DNA from: Chryseobacterium luquanense
GTDB taxonomy: Bacteria > Bacteroidota > Bacteroidia > Flavobacteriales > Weeksellaceae
NCBI RefSeq assembly: GCF_026460945.1
Contig: NZ_JAOVZV010000015.1
Span: 1-64,000 of the forward strand
Length of the DNA stretch: 64,000 nt
Direction of reading: 5' to 3'
The position numbers and the translations under genes were made by a program. The notes under the pieces are model-generated. The model made no database searches and was not told where the DNA came from. It saw only the letters and a list, made by a program, of their open reading frames with translations. Below are positions 8,967 through 17,568 of this stretch, in pieces; the first letter of the stretch is position 1; each line of letters starts with the position of its first letter.

Positions 8967-9650
8967 ATGCAAAACATTATAACAATTTTAATTTTCTTAG
9001 TTTTTATCAATGTAAAGAAGTTTCAGACAGAAAAACTAATTTTTCTGTTGAACCGAGCCGAACTTCAATATCTACAAATGAAAAAAAGAAAAATGATGAA
9101 TTTTCTTTAAAAATATCCTATACAAAAGACTCCTTTATTAAAGTAGCGTCTCATAGTTATGAAGATAGTCTTTCATATTTTTCAGATATTGCAATAACAG
9201 ATGAGACAGGATTAATAATATATGAGCATAATAACTCCACCACTTTATCAATAGACTCTTTTAAGCATCCTTTTTATCTTTAAGGAGAATGTTGAATTAT
9301 TTAGTTATAAATCTGAAGAATGGATTTTATTTCCGATTTTTAAACATAGGATAAAAAGATTAAAAAATAATAAGTATTTTGATGAAATCAGTTACATTAA
9401 AATTCCGGATATTCCTTTAAGTGAGAAAGTCAAAACAAAGAAAATGTACAATAACCTCAAGATGAACTCGCAAAACAATGCGGCAGTAAATGTCGAAAAA
9501 CTTGTTAGTGATGGATTTATATGCGCTTTAAACGATCGTAATGTTATACCTATATTCAAAGATTTAAAAAATAGAATTGTTCTTGATGGCTCTTATGCTG
9601 AAATATATGGAGAACTTCTTTCTATGTTAGAAATCTATGAGAAAACATAA
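8967..9650 (+). pseudogene. Frameshifted lipoprotein/accessory gene before amidase 3
   Basis: The region reads as one protein only if the frame changes at least twice. An exported start (MQNIITILIFLVF, frame from 8967) leads into CKEVSDRKTNF and SLKISYTKDSFIKVASHSYEDS in the frame of 9011. That stops at 9281, and ENVELFSYKSEEWILFPIFK continues in the frame of 9285 without a stop to 9650. The last part (NNAAVNVEKLVSDGFICALND, SYAEIYGELL) overlaps the next amidase leader by 14 bp, just as the 291-residue gene does at 6148, so the 3' end may be a remnant of a separate accessory gene fused by deletion. Function unknown. Confidence 0.5.
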
Positions 9651-11011
9651 AAAAATATCTTGGCTTATCGAACTACAGCATAAATTAGATGTCAAATTTG
9701 GTAAGGGGTTATATAATGCAGGATTTGTATTTGTTTTATTTGCGGGTTTGTTTACAACATCTTGTAATCCAAATGAGAGTAAAGTTCCCGATTTTCCCAC
9801 CCATGAAAAAAGTGGAAACACCTGAAAAACCACAACCTCCCATAAAAATTACCATTACTGATACTAAGCAAACAGTTACAAATAATGAATTAAAAGAGAT
9901 ATACGGAGATACACCTGTTATTAAAGACGCTTATTTTGCAAAAAAAGTAGAAGAGAAAGATAAAAAAATAACTTATGAGCAAATAAAATCGGCATCTATA
10001 AAAGATGAAGTTCATATTGTAGTAGATACGCTTAACATTCCTATTGGAACCGAAGTAAAGGTAAAAATTTTAGAGAAAGGAATAATAAATAAAGACGAAT
10101 ACAAAGAAGTTTCTTTTTTGCAGGATAAAAAAGATGTTCAAGGGATTTTTACAACAAAAATAGACTATTATGATACAGACGGAGATGGAGAGATGTTCGC
10201 AGTTTTCACAATCAATCTAAACAATATAGACGACAAAATTACGCAAAACTGGATCAGTAAAATAACTTCCGATAAAGACAAAAAATTAAAACTTTGTATA
10301 TATGTAGAAGTTCCAAGTTTGAAAGATAAAGTAGTGTATTGTGGCGATAATATGGATCTGGGAGAAGGCATCCCAAAAGACAGAGTTTGGTTGGATCAAC
10401 CTAGTAAATGGTTTGAAGTCACAAGTAAGAGAGAAATTTGCCCAATAGATCCTCTATATAGGAGTCATTTTGTAATACATTGTACAGCAGGAAATATGTC
10501 AGAAAAATCTATTAAAACTCATACGAAATTTGATTCTCCTAATAAAACAAGAAGTAAAGCACATAAATATATTATGCCTGATGGTATTGTTATAGAAATT
10601 TGGCCATTTACAGAAAAAAATGTTTGGGCAACTAAGGCAGAATCCAAACTTAATTTAAAAGGTCAGATGTTTCATATTGAAATTAATTATGGCTCACCAA
10701 GTACCCCTACTGAACAACAATATCAATCTTTGGCTAAATTATATGTGGAAGCTTCAGACACACAAGATTGTTGGCCAATTGTTGTTCCACACATAGAAGT
10801 TGATAGAGGGATTCCTGATGGACATTCGGATCCTACAGATTTTGATTACAATAAATTTTACTCAATATTAAAAAATATGGATGTCCCAATTGATGAAATT
10901 CCACACTTTGATCATGAGAGATATTGGGGAAGTCCATCATATAAAATTCCAATGGCAAACGATAAAAATTCTTGGCCTCCCATTTTGAAAGGAAATCCAC
11001 ATAAATCTTAA
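9637..11011 (+). pseudogene. Amidase_2-type lipoprotein amidase, effector-like protein 3 (one frameshift)
   Basis: The first 56 codons (9637 on) encode a leader nearly identical to the 6148 amidase, with lipobox TTSC at Cys43. The frame then ends at 9825, but the protein continues in the frame of 9689 to 11011. Dropping one A from the A6 run at 9806-9811 restores a 457-residue protein, close to the 455 of its paralogue. Residues about 85-245 share the beta-rich middle domain (DAYFAKK, YEQIKSAS, YCGDN, WLD). The catalytic end differs: VIHCTAG (His281) and VPHIEVDRG (His385) with GHSDP (Asp398) fit an AmpD/PGRP-like Zn amidase. The gene may be inactive or phase-variable, or the run may be a sequencing error. 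Confidence 0.75.
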
Positions 11012-11015
11012 TAGA

Positions 11016-11573
11016 ATGAAAAAAAAACTAATATGCACCGTTTTATTAGCACTCACTTGTTATCTTATTTTTTCGCAAGAAATTTTCAGTAACAATAAAG
11101 CAAAATATTTATTCATAGGTAGCATAAAAAAAGATTCTATAAAAGTTCTTGCCAACGGAAAGATAGAATGGATAAAAAATGAAAATTTACATCAATTAGA
11201 TAAACTTTCTACAAAAGACTTTCTAAATAAAATATTTTCACAAAAATTAAAATTTGAAATGGAAGGCTATGAGCCATTTTGGAATGCCAAAATATATAAA
11301 AATGTATTGTTTTTTACTGATCCTGTAACCGGCAATGAAAAAAAATATAATATAAACTACAACTATAATATCAATAAAGTTGATTCTGGGGTTTATTTTT
11401 CTTTTTCTGACACTTCGCATAAAATACATGGATATATAAATTACATCGGTTTGGAAAATGTAAAGAATGGTAGAATATGTGAATACAATTTATCAGAAGA
11501 AAACACTTTATATGAAACGTTCATTACTGTTGACGGAGTTATCTATAAAGGATGTTCTGTAATTATAAAATAG
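11016..11573 (+). CDS. Exported protein, candidate partner of amidase 3
   Basis: A 185-residue protein with a signal peptide (ICTVLLALTCYLIFSQ) 4 bp after the amidase stop. It contains EGYEPFWNAKIYKNVLFF, resembling the GxEPFW motif of small envelope proteins of the COG3650 type (pattern from memory), and ends in DGVIYKGCSVIIK. As the only intact exported gene next to amidase 3 it is the natural immunity candidate. Function is not shown by the sequence. Confidence 0.5.
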   Translation: MKKKLICTVLLALTCYLIFSQEIFSNNKAKYLFIGSIKKDSIKVLANGKIEWIKNENLHQLDKLSTKDFLNKIFSQKLKFEMEGYEPFWNAKIYKNVLFFTDPVTGNEKKYNINYNYNINKVDSGVYFSFSDTSHKIHGYINYIGLENVKNGRICEYNLSEENTLYETFITVDGVIYKGCSVIIK

Positions 11574-11593
11574 TTAATTAACTGTAAAAATAA

Positions 11594-11683
11594 TGCAATC
11601 TATCGTGGGAAATATTTATCATTCATGTGGAAGCTCAAAAGAAAACCGCAAGAGAGGGTCAAACTCTACATGATGCTATAATT
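11594..11683 (+). pseudogene. Probable C-terminal stub of an Amidase_2 effector
   Basis: Frame 2 here has no start codon and reads FIIHVEAQKKTAREGQTLHDAII directly into the ATG at 11684. REGQTLHDAI resembles LEGKTVYDAM at the end of effector 1 (about residues 457-466), and HVEAQKK fits the region around the second Zn-binding His. It is therefore a candidate leftover of another amidase in front of an immunity-type gene. The match is short and the call is tentative. Confidence 0.35.
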
Positions 11684-12410
11684 ATGAAACAATTACTAAC
11701 ATTCTTATTAATGTTTATTCTATTATCCTGCTACAAAAGTGAAAATAGAATAAAAAAATCTGAAAAATTAAAAGAATAAGTTTTATACAAGAATGATAAA
11801 GTTGAAATCAAAATTGATCAAACTAATTTCCAAGAAACTATTTACCAAATTGTAAAATATTATAATGCAAAAGATTATACAAAATTAAATAAATTAATTC
11901 ATCCCAATCTAGGGATTTACTTCATATATAGAATTGGAACTGTGGATTTGTGGAAGAATGATAAACAGATATGTGTAAGTTCGATCTTGTAAAAATGAAA
12001 TAAGTGTTCCATATTGGTATAGAGAAGCAATTTAAAAACAAAAAACTGGACATAACTTTAAACTAGATACCGTTAAAACGGATGTTGTTATAGAATGTGA
12101 CTCAATAAGTAAAAAAGGGTTATTTTTTATAAATAATAAAAAAGCAGCAGAATTATTATCAAACACAATAGAAAATTATATAATTTCCAAATCTTATGAT
12201 AATACAGAAGAATCTAAAAGACATATTGCTAAATTCAAGCAAGAAATAAAACCAATTCAAAATTGGGAAAGAGATAGTAGAAGAATAGTTCTTTCATATA
12301 AGACTGAAGCTAATTATTTTGGAAATACTTTTATTTTTCACGTAACCGAAATAGAAGGGAGGTGGTATCTTTCAATAATAGATTTTGTTTCAACTGATTG
12401 TAGTGTTTAG
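11684..12410 (+). pseudogene. DCSV-family protein, copy B (several lesions)
   Basis: The most degraded family copy. It starts with a lipoprotein-like leader (QLLTFLLMFILLSC) and stops after about 31 codons at 11777-11779. Family sequence continues as IVKYYNAKDYTKLNKLIHPNLGIYF, then shifts frame near 11980-12000 and again around 12035, and ends with IECDSISKKGLFF, NWERDSRRIVLS and GRWYLSIIDFVSTDCSV at TAG 12408-12410. At least one nonsense change and two frame changes are needed to explain it. It follows an effector stub. Confidence 0.7.
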
Positions 12411-12427
12411 CAATTAAGTGAATGTTT

Positions 12428-13072
12428 ATGAAAAACATAATATTAATAATAATTACATCGATTCTATTTTTAGGATGTAATCCTGTAGAGGGACAAAATA
12501 AAGAAATAGAAGTATTTTCAAAAAAAGTAATAGAAATTTATAATAGAAAGAATTCTACAAAATTCAATCAATTAATTAATAAAAATACTGGATTGATTTT
12601 TATTACTACGAAAGGATCTAATAATAGTTGGGAGAAAGTTCAAAATGTTTGTTTAAAAAATAAATGTGAGGAAAAGGGATTTATAACAATAGGAATTCCT
12701 TATCAATCTTTTTTAGAAAACTATAGAGCAGAAAATTTAAATAAAATTGAATTTACAGAATAATCCTTTTTTGAATGTGAAAATATTGAAAAGAAAGGTA
12801 TTTTTATTTCTTCAGAAAATAATTTTCATACTTTATCTGAATCAGTAGTGTTTTTTAAGAAAAATTATTATGATATTATAGGTCAAGAAATGGATTCAAC
12901 AAAGAAAATTGAATTGGAAAAAGATTTGACAAAATTTAAAAAACTTGAATTGAAAAGCCGAAGAGTAATTGTAAATAGTGAGTCGGGAACATTTATTTTT
13001 TACATAACTAATATTAGCGGGAAATGGTATCTCACGATTATTGATTTTGCTACTGTAGATTGTAGTGTGTAA
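12428..13072 (+). pseudogene. DCSV-family lipoprotein, copy C (single in-frame stop)
   Basis: The best-preserved copy. A leader with lipobox FLGC precedes NQLINKNTGLIFITT, GIPYQSFLE, then TAA at 12761-12763, then in the same frame SFFECENIEKKGIFISS, HTLSESVVFFKKNYYDII, LKSRRVIVNSESGTFIFYIT and GKWYLTIIDFATVDCSV. One base change at codon 112 would restore about 214 residues. An ATG two codons before 12428 is also possible. It shows the intact form of the family: small, lipidated or exported, with C-terminal SRRIV..SGTFIFY and DCSV motifs. Function unknown; immunity-type by context. Confidence 0.7.
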
Positions 13073-13085
13073 TTTTTTAAATAAT

Positions 13086-13202
13086 TGTACTAATAATGAT
13101 AACAAACCAAGCTATGATGATGAAATGGAAGAAGAAATGTTAGAGGAATGGAGAGGAAAAATTGCAAAATTAGAAGAGGAAAAAAATGATAAATATATTT
13201 AA
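13086..13202 (+). pseudogene. Short acidic reading-frame remnant
   Basis: An open stretch without a start codon reads CTNNDNKPSYDDEMEEEM and then EEWRGKIAKLEEEKNDKYI before TAA at 13200-13202. Its end overlaps the start of the 106-residue gene by 17 bp in another frame. The leading Cys followed by polar residues could be a former lipoprotein start. It is reported as a remnant only. Confidence 0.25.
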
Positions 13203-13506
13203 TCAAAACTATCCAAAGTGGATAGAAGTTATTTTAGAAGACACAAGTACTTTGCTAATTGATAGGAGGACTGGAGTTTTCTTTAAAATTAGTTATGAAT
13301 CTGCATCATGCACGTTTATGAATGAAAATGGGTTACAATGGATTTATAATGAAAACGGTGTTATTGTTAATGATCCAAATAAAGAATTAGAGGTACAAAA
13401 AGGACAATGGATAACGAGTGGTGGGAAGGATTTTGTAATAAGAACTTTTACCTCAGATGAAGTCTTACTTCGAGCAAGAGACTATTTTTTTCCCATTAGT
13501 TCTTAA
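13186..13506 (+). CDS. Small hypothetical cytosolic protein at the island end
   Basis: A 106-residue protein without signal peptide or membrane segment (PKWIEVILEDTSTLLIDRRTG, TFMNENGLQWIYNENG, WITSGGKDFVIRTF). The composition suggests a small beta-rich domain. It is the last gene of the accessory stretch, 142 bp before a strong terminator. No family recognised. It could be a cytosolic immunity or accessory protein, by position only. Confidence 0.45.
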   Translation: MINIFNQNYPKWIEVILEDTSTLLIDRRTGVFFKISYESASCTFMNENGLQWIYNENGVIVNDPNKELEVQKGQWITSGGKDFVIRTFTSDEVLLRARDYFFPISS

Positions 13507-13647
13507 AGGAAAAATGATAGAAACTGAAGAAATATTTCTCAATTAGTTAATGTTGTTAATGTTTCGAGTCCTGCAAGGGGTTTTAAAATAGACTAACATA
13601 CTGATTTACAGCAAAAATTGGTTCTAGTTCTTGTCAATAGGGGGAGC

Positions 13648-13679
13648 AAAAAAGACTTACATTATTGTAGGTCTTTTTT
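13648..13679. terminator. Bidirectional intrinsic terminator
   Basis: A 14-bp stem AAAAAAGACTTACA / TGTAGGTCTTTTTT with one G-U pair and a TTAT loop; it ends in six T and begins with six A, so it can work on both strands. Confidence 0.8.
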
Positions 13680-13773
13680 GATTTCAATATGTTTTATTTT
13701 TAACAATATTCTCAATTATCATTTTTCTAAACCAACCGTTATCTCAGCGCAATATTCGTAGATTTATTTTCGT

Positions 13774-13781
13774 TACATTTG
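13774..13781 (+). promoter_or_regulatory. -7 element TACATTTG of the DUF5686 gene
   Basis: It matches the Bacteroidota -7 consensus TAnnTTTG. The predicted start of transcription is about 13785, leaving a leader of about 90 nt before the ATG at 13877. Confidence 0.5.
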
Positions 13782-13876
13782 CAGTTTTGTGACCGATGGT
13801 AAAAATCTATGAAAACATTTCATATTTTGAAATAATCAGCACACTTTTTGTTTAAGCTAAATGCTCGAAGAAACGA

Positions 13877-16405
13877 ATGATGTCAATCAACCAATTAAAA
13901 TACTGTTTCCTATATATTTGTCTCCTATTATCAGGATTATCTTATGCACAAAACACAGCAAACGGTAAAATTATAGACGAAAAAACCAATAAAGAAATTT
14001 CCGGCGTTGAAGTTTTCATTAATGACAGCAATAAAGCTGCATTAACAACCACTACAGGGAATTTCAGTGTGCAATCTGATTCTATTATTTACAAGCTAAA
14101 ATTTACACGAAAAAACTACGCTTTTGAAACCGTTGACATTTCAGTTGACAATGCGAATAATTTAGTTATAAAACTTTCTCAGGAAAAAGTTAGCAGCATT
14201 GAAGAAGTTGTGATTCATAACGAAAAAACCAAGTACAAAAGCAAAAAAGAAAACCCTGCTTACCGAATTATGCAGGAAGTCTGGAAACGAAAAAGAAATA
14301 ACGGTTTAGAAAAATTCGATACTTATACTTTCAAAGAATACGAAAAAATTCAGTTTGATGCCAATAATCTTGACAGTGCATTTATGAATCGTAAAATATT
14401 CAATAAACTTGATTTTATCTTTGATTATGCCGATTCTACCGCAAGTGGAAAAATGGCACTCCCAATTTTTTTAAATGAATCGATTTATAAAAACTTCGGA
14501 GAAAACAAACCCAACAAAAAAAGTAAAAAACTATTAGTTGCTCAGAAAACTTCAGGTTTTCAAGATAACCAAGTCATTACGCTTACGGCAAAGAATTTAT
14601 ACCGAGACATAAATATTTATGACAATACGTTAAACTATTTCGATATTGGATTTCCAAGTCCAGTCGGAACTGATGGTTTTAGCACGTATGATTATAATTT
14701 AGTTGACACAATTGCTGTAAATGGAGAAAATGCCTATAAAATAAGATACCAACCACGAAGAACTGAAGTTTTAGCTTTTCAGGGCTATCTTTATATTGAT
14801 ACCGATTCCTACGCAGTTTTAGGCGCTACATTAAAGTCGACAAATAAGATCAACGTTAATTTCATCAATGCAATTTCTACAGAGCTTGAATATGATAATC
14901 CGGATGATGAAACTTTTCTCCCTAAAAAATTCGTCACAGAAATTGAAATGACCCCTTTTGCAAAAAAGAAAAGTGCAAAAAGTATTATCGCCAAACGATC
15001 TGTAGATTATTCGGAATATGATTTTAATAAACCTTTAGCAGACTCTATTTTCACAAGAAAAAAGGAGGAATATGACGACAGCTTTGTAGAAAAAGATGAA
15101 GCTTTTTGGGCAACAGCAAGACCAGATTCTCTTTCAAAACAAGAACAAGGAGTCTATGAAATGCTTGATAAACTTCAACAAACTCCGAAATTCAACAGAA
15201 TCATAAAATTAACTGAAACACTTGCCTCAAGATATTATAACGTTACAAAAGGAATTGATCTGGGACCTATCACATCAATCTACGGAAAAAATGAAGTAGA
15301 AGGCGACAGAATCAGATTGGGAGCAAGAACCTACTTCACTCAAAACGACCCTTGGAGAGTTGAATTTTATAATGCTTATGGTTTTAAAGACCAGCAATTC
15401 AAATACGGAGTTGAAGGACGTTATATGTTTAACAGAGTGAACCGTTTTATGGTAGGAGCCGGAACGAAGAGAGACATCACACAACTTGGGGTACAATTAA
15501 CAACTGAAGACGGAATTTTATCACGCTCATTCGCGTCTTCAACGGTTTTTGCGAGAGGAGAAAATGCATCTTTAAGTTCAGTTAACCAGACTAGTGTTTT
15601 TACATCAATCGAGCCTTGGAAAAACTTCCAAATCAGAGTTGATGGAACAATGCAAAGTATTAAATCTGCTAATCCGGATGGTTTTAATTTGATGTACTAT
15701 CAAAATGGAAATTTGAGAAAAACCACGAATGATTCTCACGTTACATTTAGTTTAATTGCAAGACCGGGAGCAAAATTCTCTCAAACCGGAGTTGACCGAT
15801 ATGAGCACGGAACTTTAGCTCCAACAATTGTTTTAAAATACACGAGAGGAATTGAAGGCTTATTTAATGCTGATTTTAATTACAATAAGCTGCAGTTCAT
15901 GTTCTACAAACCGATTCTTTTGGGAAGCTGGGGAAAAACTTTATTCAGTTTTGAAGCGGGGAAAAACTTTGACGCCGTTCCGTTGGCTCTACAGAACATT
16001 ATTCCCGGAAACCAATCGTATGGTTTAGTTCCGAATACTTTCGCTCAATTAAATTATTATGAATTTGTAGCAGACACCTATTCAACAATGCATATTGAGC
16101 ATCATTTTAACGGCAAGATCCTTTCTTTTATTCCTTTAATTAAAAAGTTAAAATTAAGAGAAGTTGCCTTTATCAGAGGAGCTTATGGTTCCTTAAGTGA
16201 TAATTCTAAAAACATCAACGTTGACAATTTAAAATATTCAGCTCCAGATCAGCAAATTTATTACGAATATGGTTTTGGTATTGAAAATATCGGTTTCGGA
16301 AACATCAGAATCTTCCGTGTAGATTTCAACTGGAGAGGAAATTATCTGGATAGACAAGATGTTTCTAAGTTCGGGATTAAAGCAGGTTTCCAGTTTGGAT
16401 TTTAA
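13877..16405 (+). CDS. DUF5686 outer-membrane protein with carboxypeptidase regulatory-like domain
   Basis: An 842-residue exported protein. A signal peptide (LLLSGLSYAQ) is followed by a carboxypeptidase-regulatory-like beta-sandwich at about 28-110 (NGKIIDEKTNKEISGVEVFI), then the DUF5686 region and a C-terminal half rich in alternating aromatic strands ending in GIKAGFQFGF, as in an outer-membrane beta barrel with terminal Phe. The family is widespread in Bacteroidota; its function is not established. ATGATG gives two adjacent starts and either would do. Transcribed alone from the promoter near 13774. Confidence 0.8.
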   Translation: MMSINQLKYCFLYICLLLSGLSYAQNTANGKIIDEKTNKEISGVEVFINDSNKAALTTTTGNFSVQSDSIIYKLKFTRKNYAFETVDISVDNANNLVIKLSQEKVSSIEEVVIHNEKTKYKSKKENPAYRIMQEVWKRKRNNGLEKFDTYTFKEYEKIQFDANNLDSAFMNRKIFNKLDFIFDYADSTASGKMALPIFLNESIYKNFGENKPNKKSKKLLVAQKTSGFQDNQVITLTAKNLYRDINIYDNTLNYFDIGFPSPVGTDGFSTYDYNLVDTIAVNGENAYKIRYQPRRTEVLAFQGYLYIDTDSYAVLGATLKSTNKINVNFINAISTELEYDNPDDETFLPKKFVTEIEMTPFAKKKSAKSIIAKRSVDYSEYDFNKPLADSIFTRKKEEYDDSFVEKDEAFWATARPDSLSKQEQGVYEMLDKLQQTPKFNRIIKLTETLASRYYNVTKGIDLGPITSIYGKNEVEGDRIRLGARTYFTQNDPWRVEFYNAYGFKDQQFKYGVEGRYMFNRVNRFMVGAGTKRDITQLGVQLTTEDGILSRSFASSTVFARGENASLSSVNQTSVFTSIEPWKNFQIRVDGTMQSIKSANPDGFNLMYYQNGNLRKTTNDSHVTFSLIARPGAKFSQTGVDRYEHGTLAPTIVLKYTRGIEGLFNADFNYNKLQFMFYKPILLGSWGKTLFSFEAGKNFDAVPLALQNIIPGNQSYGLVPNTFAQLNYYEFVADTYSTMHIEHHFNGKILSFIPLIKKLKLREVAFIRGAYGSLSDNSKNINVDNLKYSAPDQQIYYEYGFGIENIGFGNIRIFRVDFNWRGNYLDRQDVSKFGIKAGFQFGF

Positions 16406-16450
16406 GATTTCTCAACAATATATTTCTTTAATGAACCAGCGGAACCTTTT

Positions 16451-16792
16451 ATGTCGTTTACATATTATGATATTGTATTCTTTATTTTAGTCTTAGCAAT
16501 CAATATTTATATATTCAGAAATAGGAAAAAAATTAAGTCAAATCGTTTTACGAAAATATCTATATTTTTAATTTTCTTTATATTAATTCCTTATACATCA
16601 AACACAATTGAAACTATCAACATTTATAAAAAATTTACAATTGTTGATAGCTTTAATCTTTGGTATCTTCTCTTTAAATATCCTGTTTGGTGGTCAATAG
16701 GAATTATAGAAATATTATTTTTATCTAACTTGCAAGAAAAAAATCTATTACAGATTCATAAGAACACAAAAAATCCTCAACAAAAATGCTGA
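16451..16792 (+). CDS. Small integral membrane protein
   Basis: A 113-residue protein with three hydrophobic segments (about 5-22, 34-50 and 74-92) separated by short basic loops, and a polar tail ending NTKNPQQKC. No family recognised. Its stop lies inside the shared terminator with rpmA, and it follows the DUF5686 gene by 45 bp, probably on the same transcript. Confidence 0.55.
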   Translation: MSFTYYDIVFFILVLAINIYIFRNRKKIKSNRFTKISIFLIFFILIPYTSNTIETINIYKKFTIVDSFNLWYLLFKYPVWWSIGIIEILFLSNLQEKNLLQIHKNTKNPQQKC

Positions 16793-16806
16793 GGATTTTA
16801 TTTTTT
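16770..16806. terminator. Bidirectional terminator between convergent genes
   Basis: A perfect 10-bp stem AAAATCCTCA (16770-16779) / TGAGGATTTT (16790-16799) followed by TATTTTTT. It overlaps the end of the 16451 gene and also serves rpmA on the other strand. Confidence 0.8.
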
Positions 16807-16822
16807 ATAGAACGCTTTTTAA

Positions 16823-17080
16823 TTATGCGTTCGGCTCAATAGATACGTAAGATCTGTTGTTTGCTTTCTTTCTGAAAACTACTTTACCGTCAACAAGAGC
16901 GTGCAAAGTGTGATCTTTACCCATACCAACATTTTCACCTGGGTGATGTTGAGTACCTCTTTGTCTGATAATAATGTTACCAGCAATAGCGTCTTGTCCA
17001 CCGAAAATCTTCACACCTAATCTTTTAGAATGAGATTCTCTACCGTTTTTGGAACTACCAACTCCTTTCTTGTGTGCCAT
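16823..17080 (-). CDS. rpmA: 50S ribosomal protein L27
   Basis: An 85-residue protein with the family signature: [24 protein letters not shown] start, IIRQRGT, and [19 protein letters not shown]27 sits at the peptidyl-transferase centre of the large subunit. There is no N-terminal cleavable extension of the Firmicutes type. It lies 28 bp downstream of rplU on the same strand, the usual L21-L27 order, and ends at a bidirectional terminator. Confidence 0.97.
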   Translation of the reverse strand: MAHKKGVGSSKNGRESHSKRLGVKIFGGQDAIAGNIIIRQRGTQHHPGENVGMGKDHTLHALVDGKVVFRKKANNRSYVSIEPNA

Positions 17081-17108
17081 TTTATTCTAAGGTTTTTTGG
17101 TTTAACAA

Positions 17109-17489
17109 TTATTCTGCGCTTTCAGCAGCGTCAGCTTTTTTAGTTGTTTTTTTAGCAGGCTTCTCTGCTTTTTTACTGTCAAATCCTGTAATACCAGTGA
17201 TTTTGATCTGAGTTAAAGATTGTCTGTGACCGTTTTTAACTTCATAACCTTTTCTTCTTTTCTTTTTGAAGATGATTACTTTATCAGCTTTTACGTGGTC
17301 AAGGATCTCTGCCTCTACAGTGATACCGCTTACAGCTGGGGCGCCTACAGTGATTGCTCCGTTTACAGTAAGTAAGATTTTATCGAAAGATACTTTTCCT
17401 CCTTTATCTCCTTTCAAACGGTTCACAAACAACTTCTGGTCTTGCTCAACTTTATATTGAAGCCCTGCTATTTCTACAATTGCAAACAT
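17109..17489 (-). CDS. rplU: 50S ribosomal protein L21
   Basis: A 126-residue protein. Residues 1-101 are typical L21 (MFAIVEIAGLQYKVEQDQ, FKKKRRKGYEVKNGHRQ, ITGI). A tail of about 25 residues rich in K, A and E (KPAKKTTKKADAAESAE) extends beyond the normal end of the family. L21 binds 23S rRNA. First gene of the rplU-rpmA pair. Confidence 0.96.
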   Translation of the reverse strand: MFAIVEIAGLQYKVEQDQKLFVNRLKGDKGGKVSFDKILLTVNGAITVGAPAVSGITVEAEILDHVKADKVIIFKKKRRKGYEVKNGHRQSLTQIKITGITGFDSKKAEKPAKKTTKKADAAESAE

Positions 17490-17519
17490 TGTCTATAAAT
17501 TTTTAGTTAATTCGAGGTG

Positions 17520-17527
17520 CAAATGTA
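17520..17527 (-). promoter_or_regulatory. -7 element TACATTTG of rplU-rpmA
   Basis: On the minus strand the sequence reads TACATTTG, a full match to TAnnTTTG; the leader would be about 27 nt. Confidence 0.6.
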
Positions 17528-17568
17528 CTGATTATTTATTTACTAACAACATGATTTTGAGAATTTTT

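Larger units (their letters stand above)
13507..13876 (+). other. 370-bp gap between accessory island and core genes
   Basis: No gene is seen. The gap holds a short string at about 13561-13580 (TTTCGAGTCC) that looks like a tRNA T-loop but has no matching stems, a strong hairpin terminator at 13648-13679 and a promoter at 13774-13781. It marks the change from decaying, very AT-rich genes to intact core genes. Confidence 0.6.

Noticed and set aside
9800-9830. Programmed ribosomal frameshift at the A6 run in amidase 3
   Set aside because: The change needed is +1, while A-rich slippery sites of the dnaX type give -1, and the phase of the run does not fit A-AAA-AAG. A plain one-base insertion is simpler.
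13555-13650. Degenerate tRNA or attachment site suggested by TTCGAGTCC and GGTTCTAGTTC strings
   Set aside because: No pairing T-stem, anticodon arm or acceptor stem could be built around either string, and no integrase is present.
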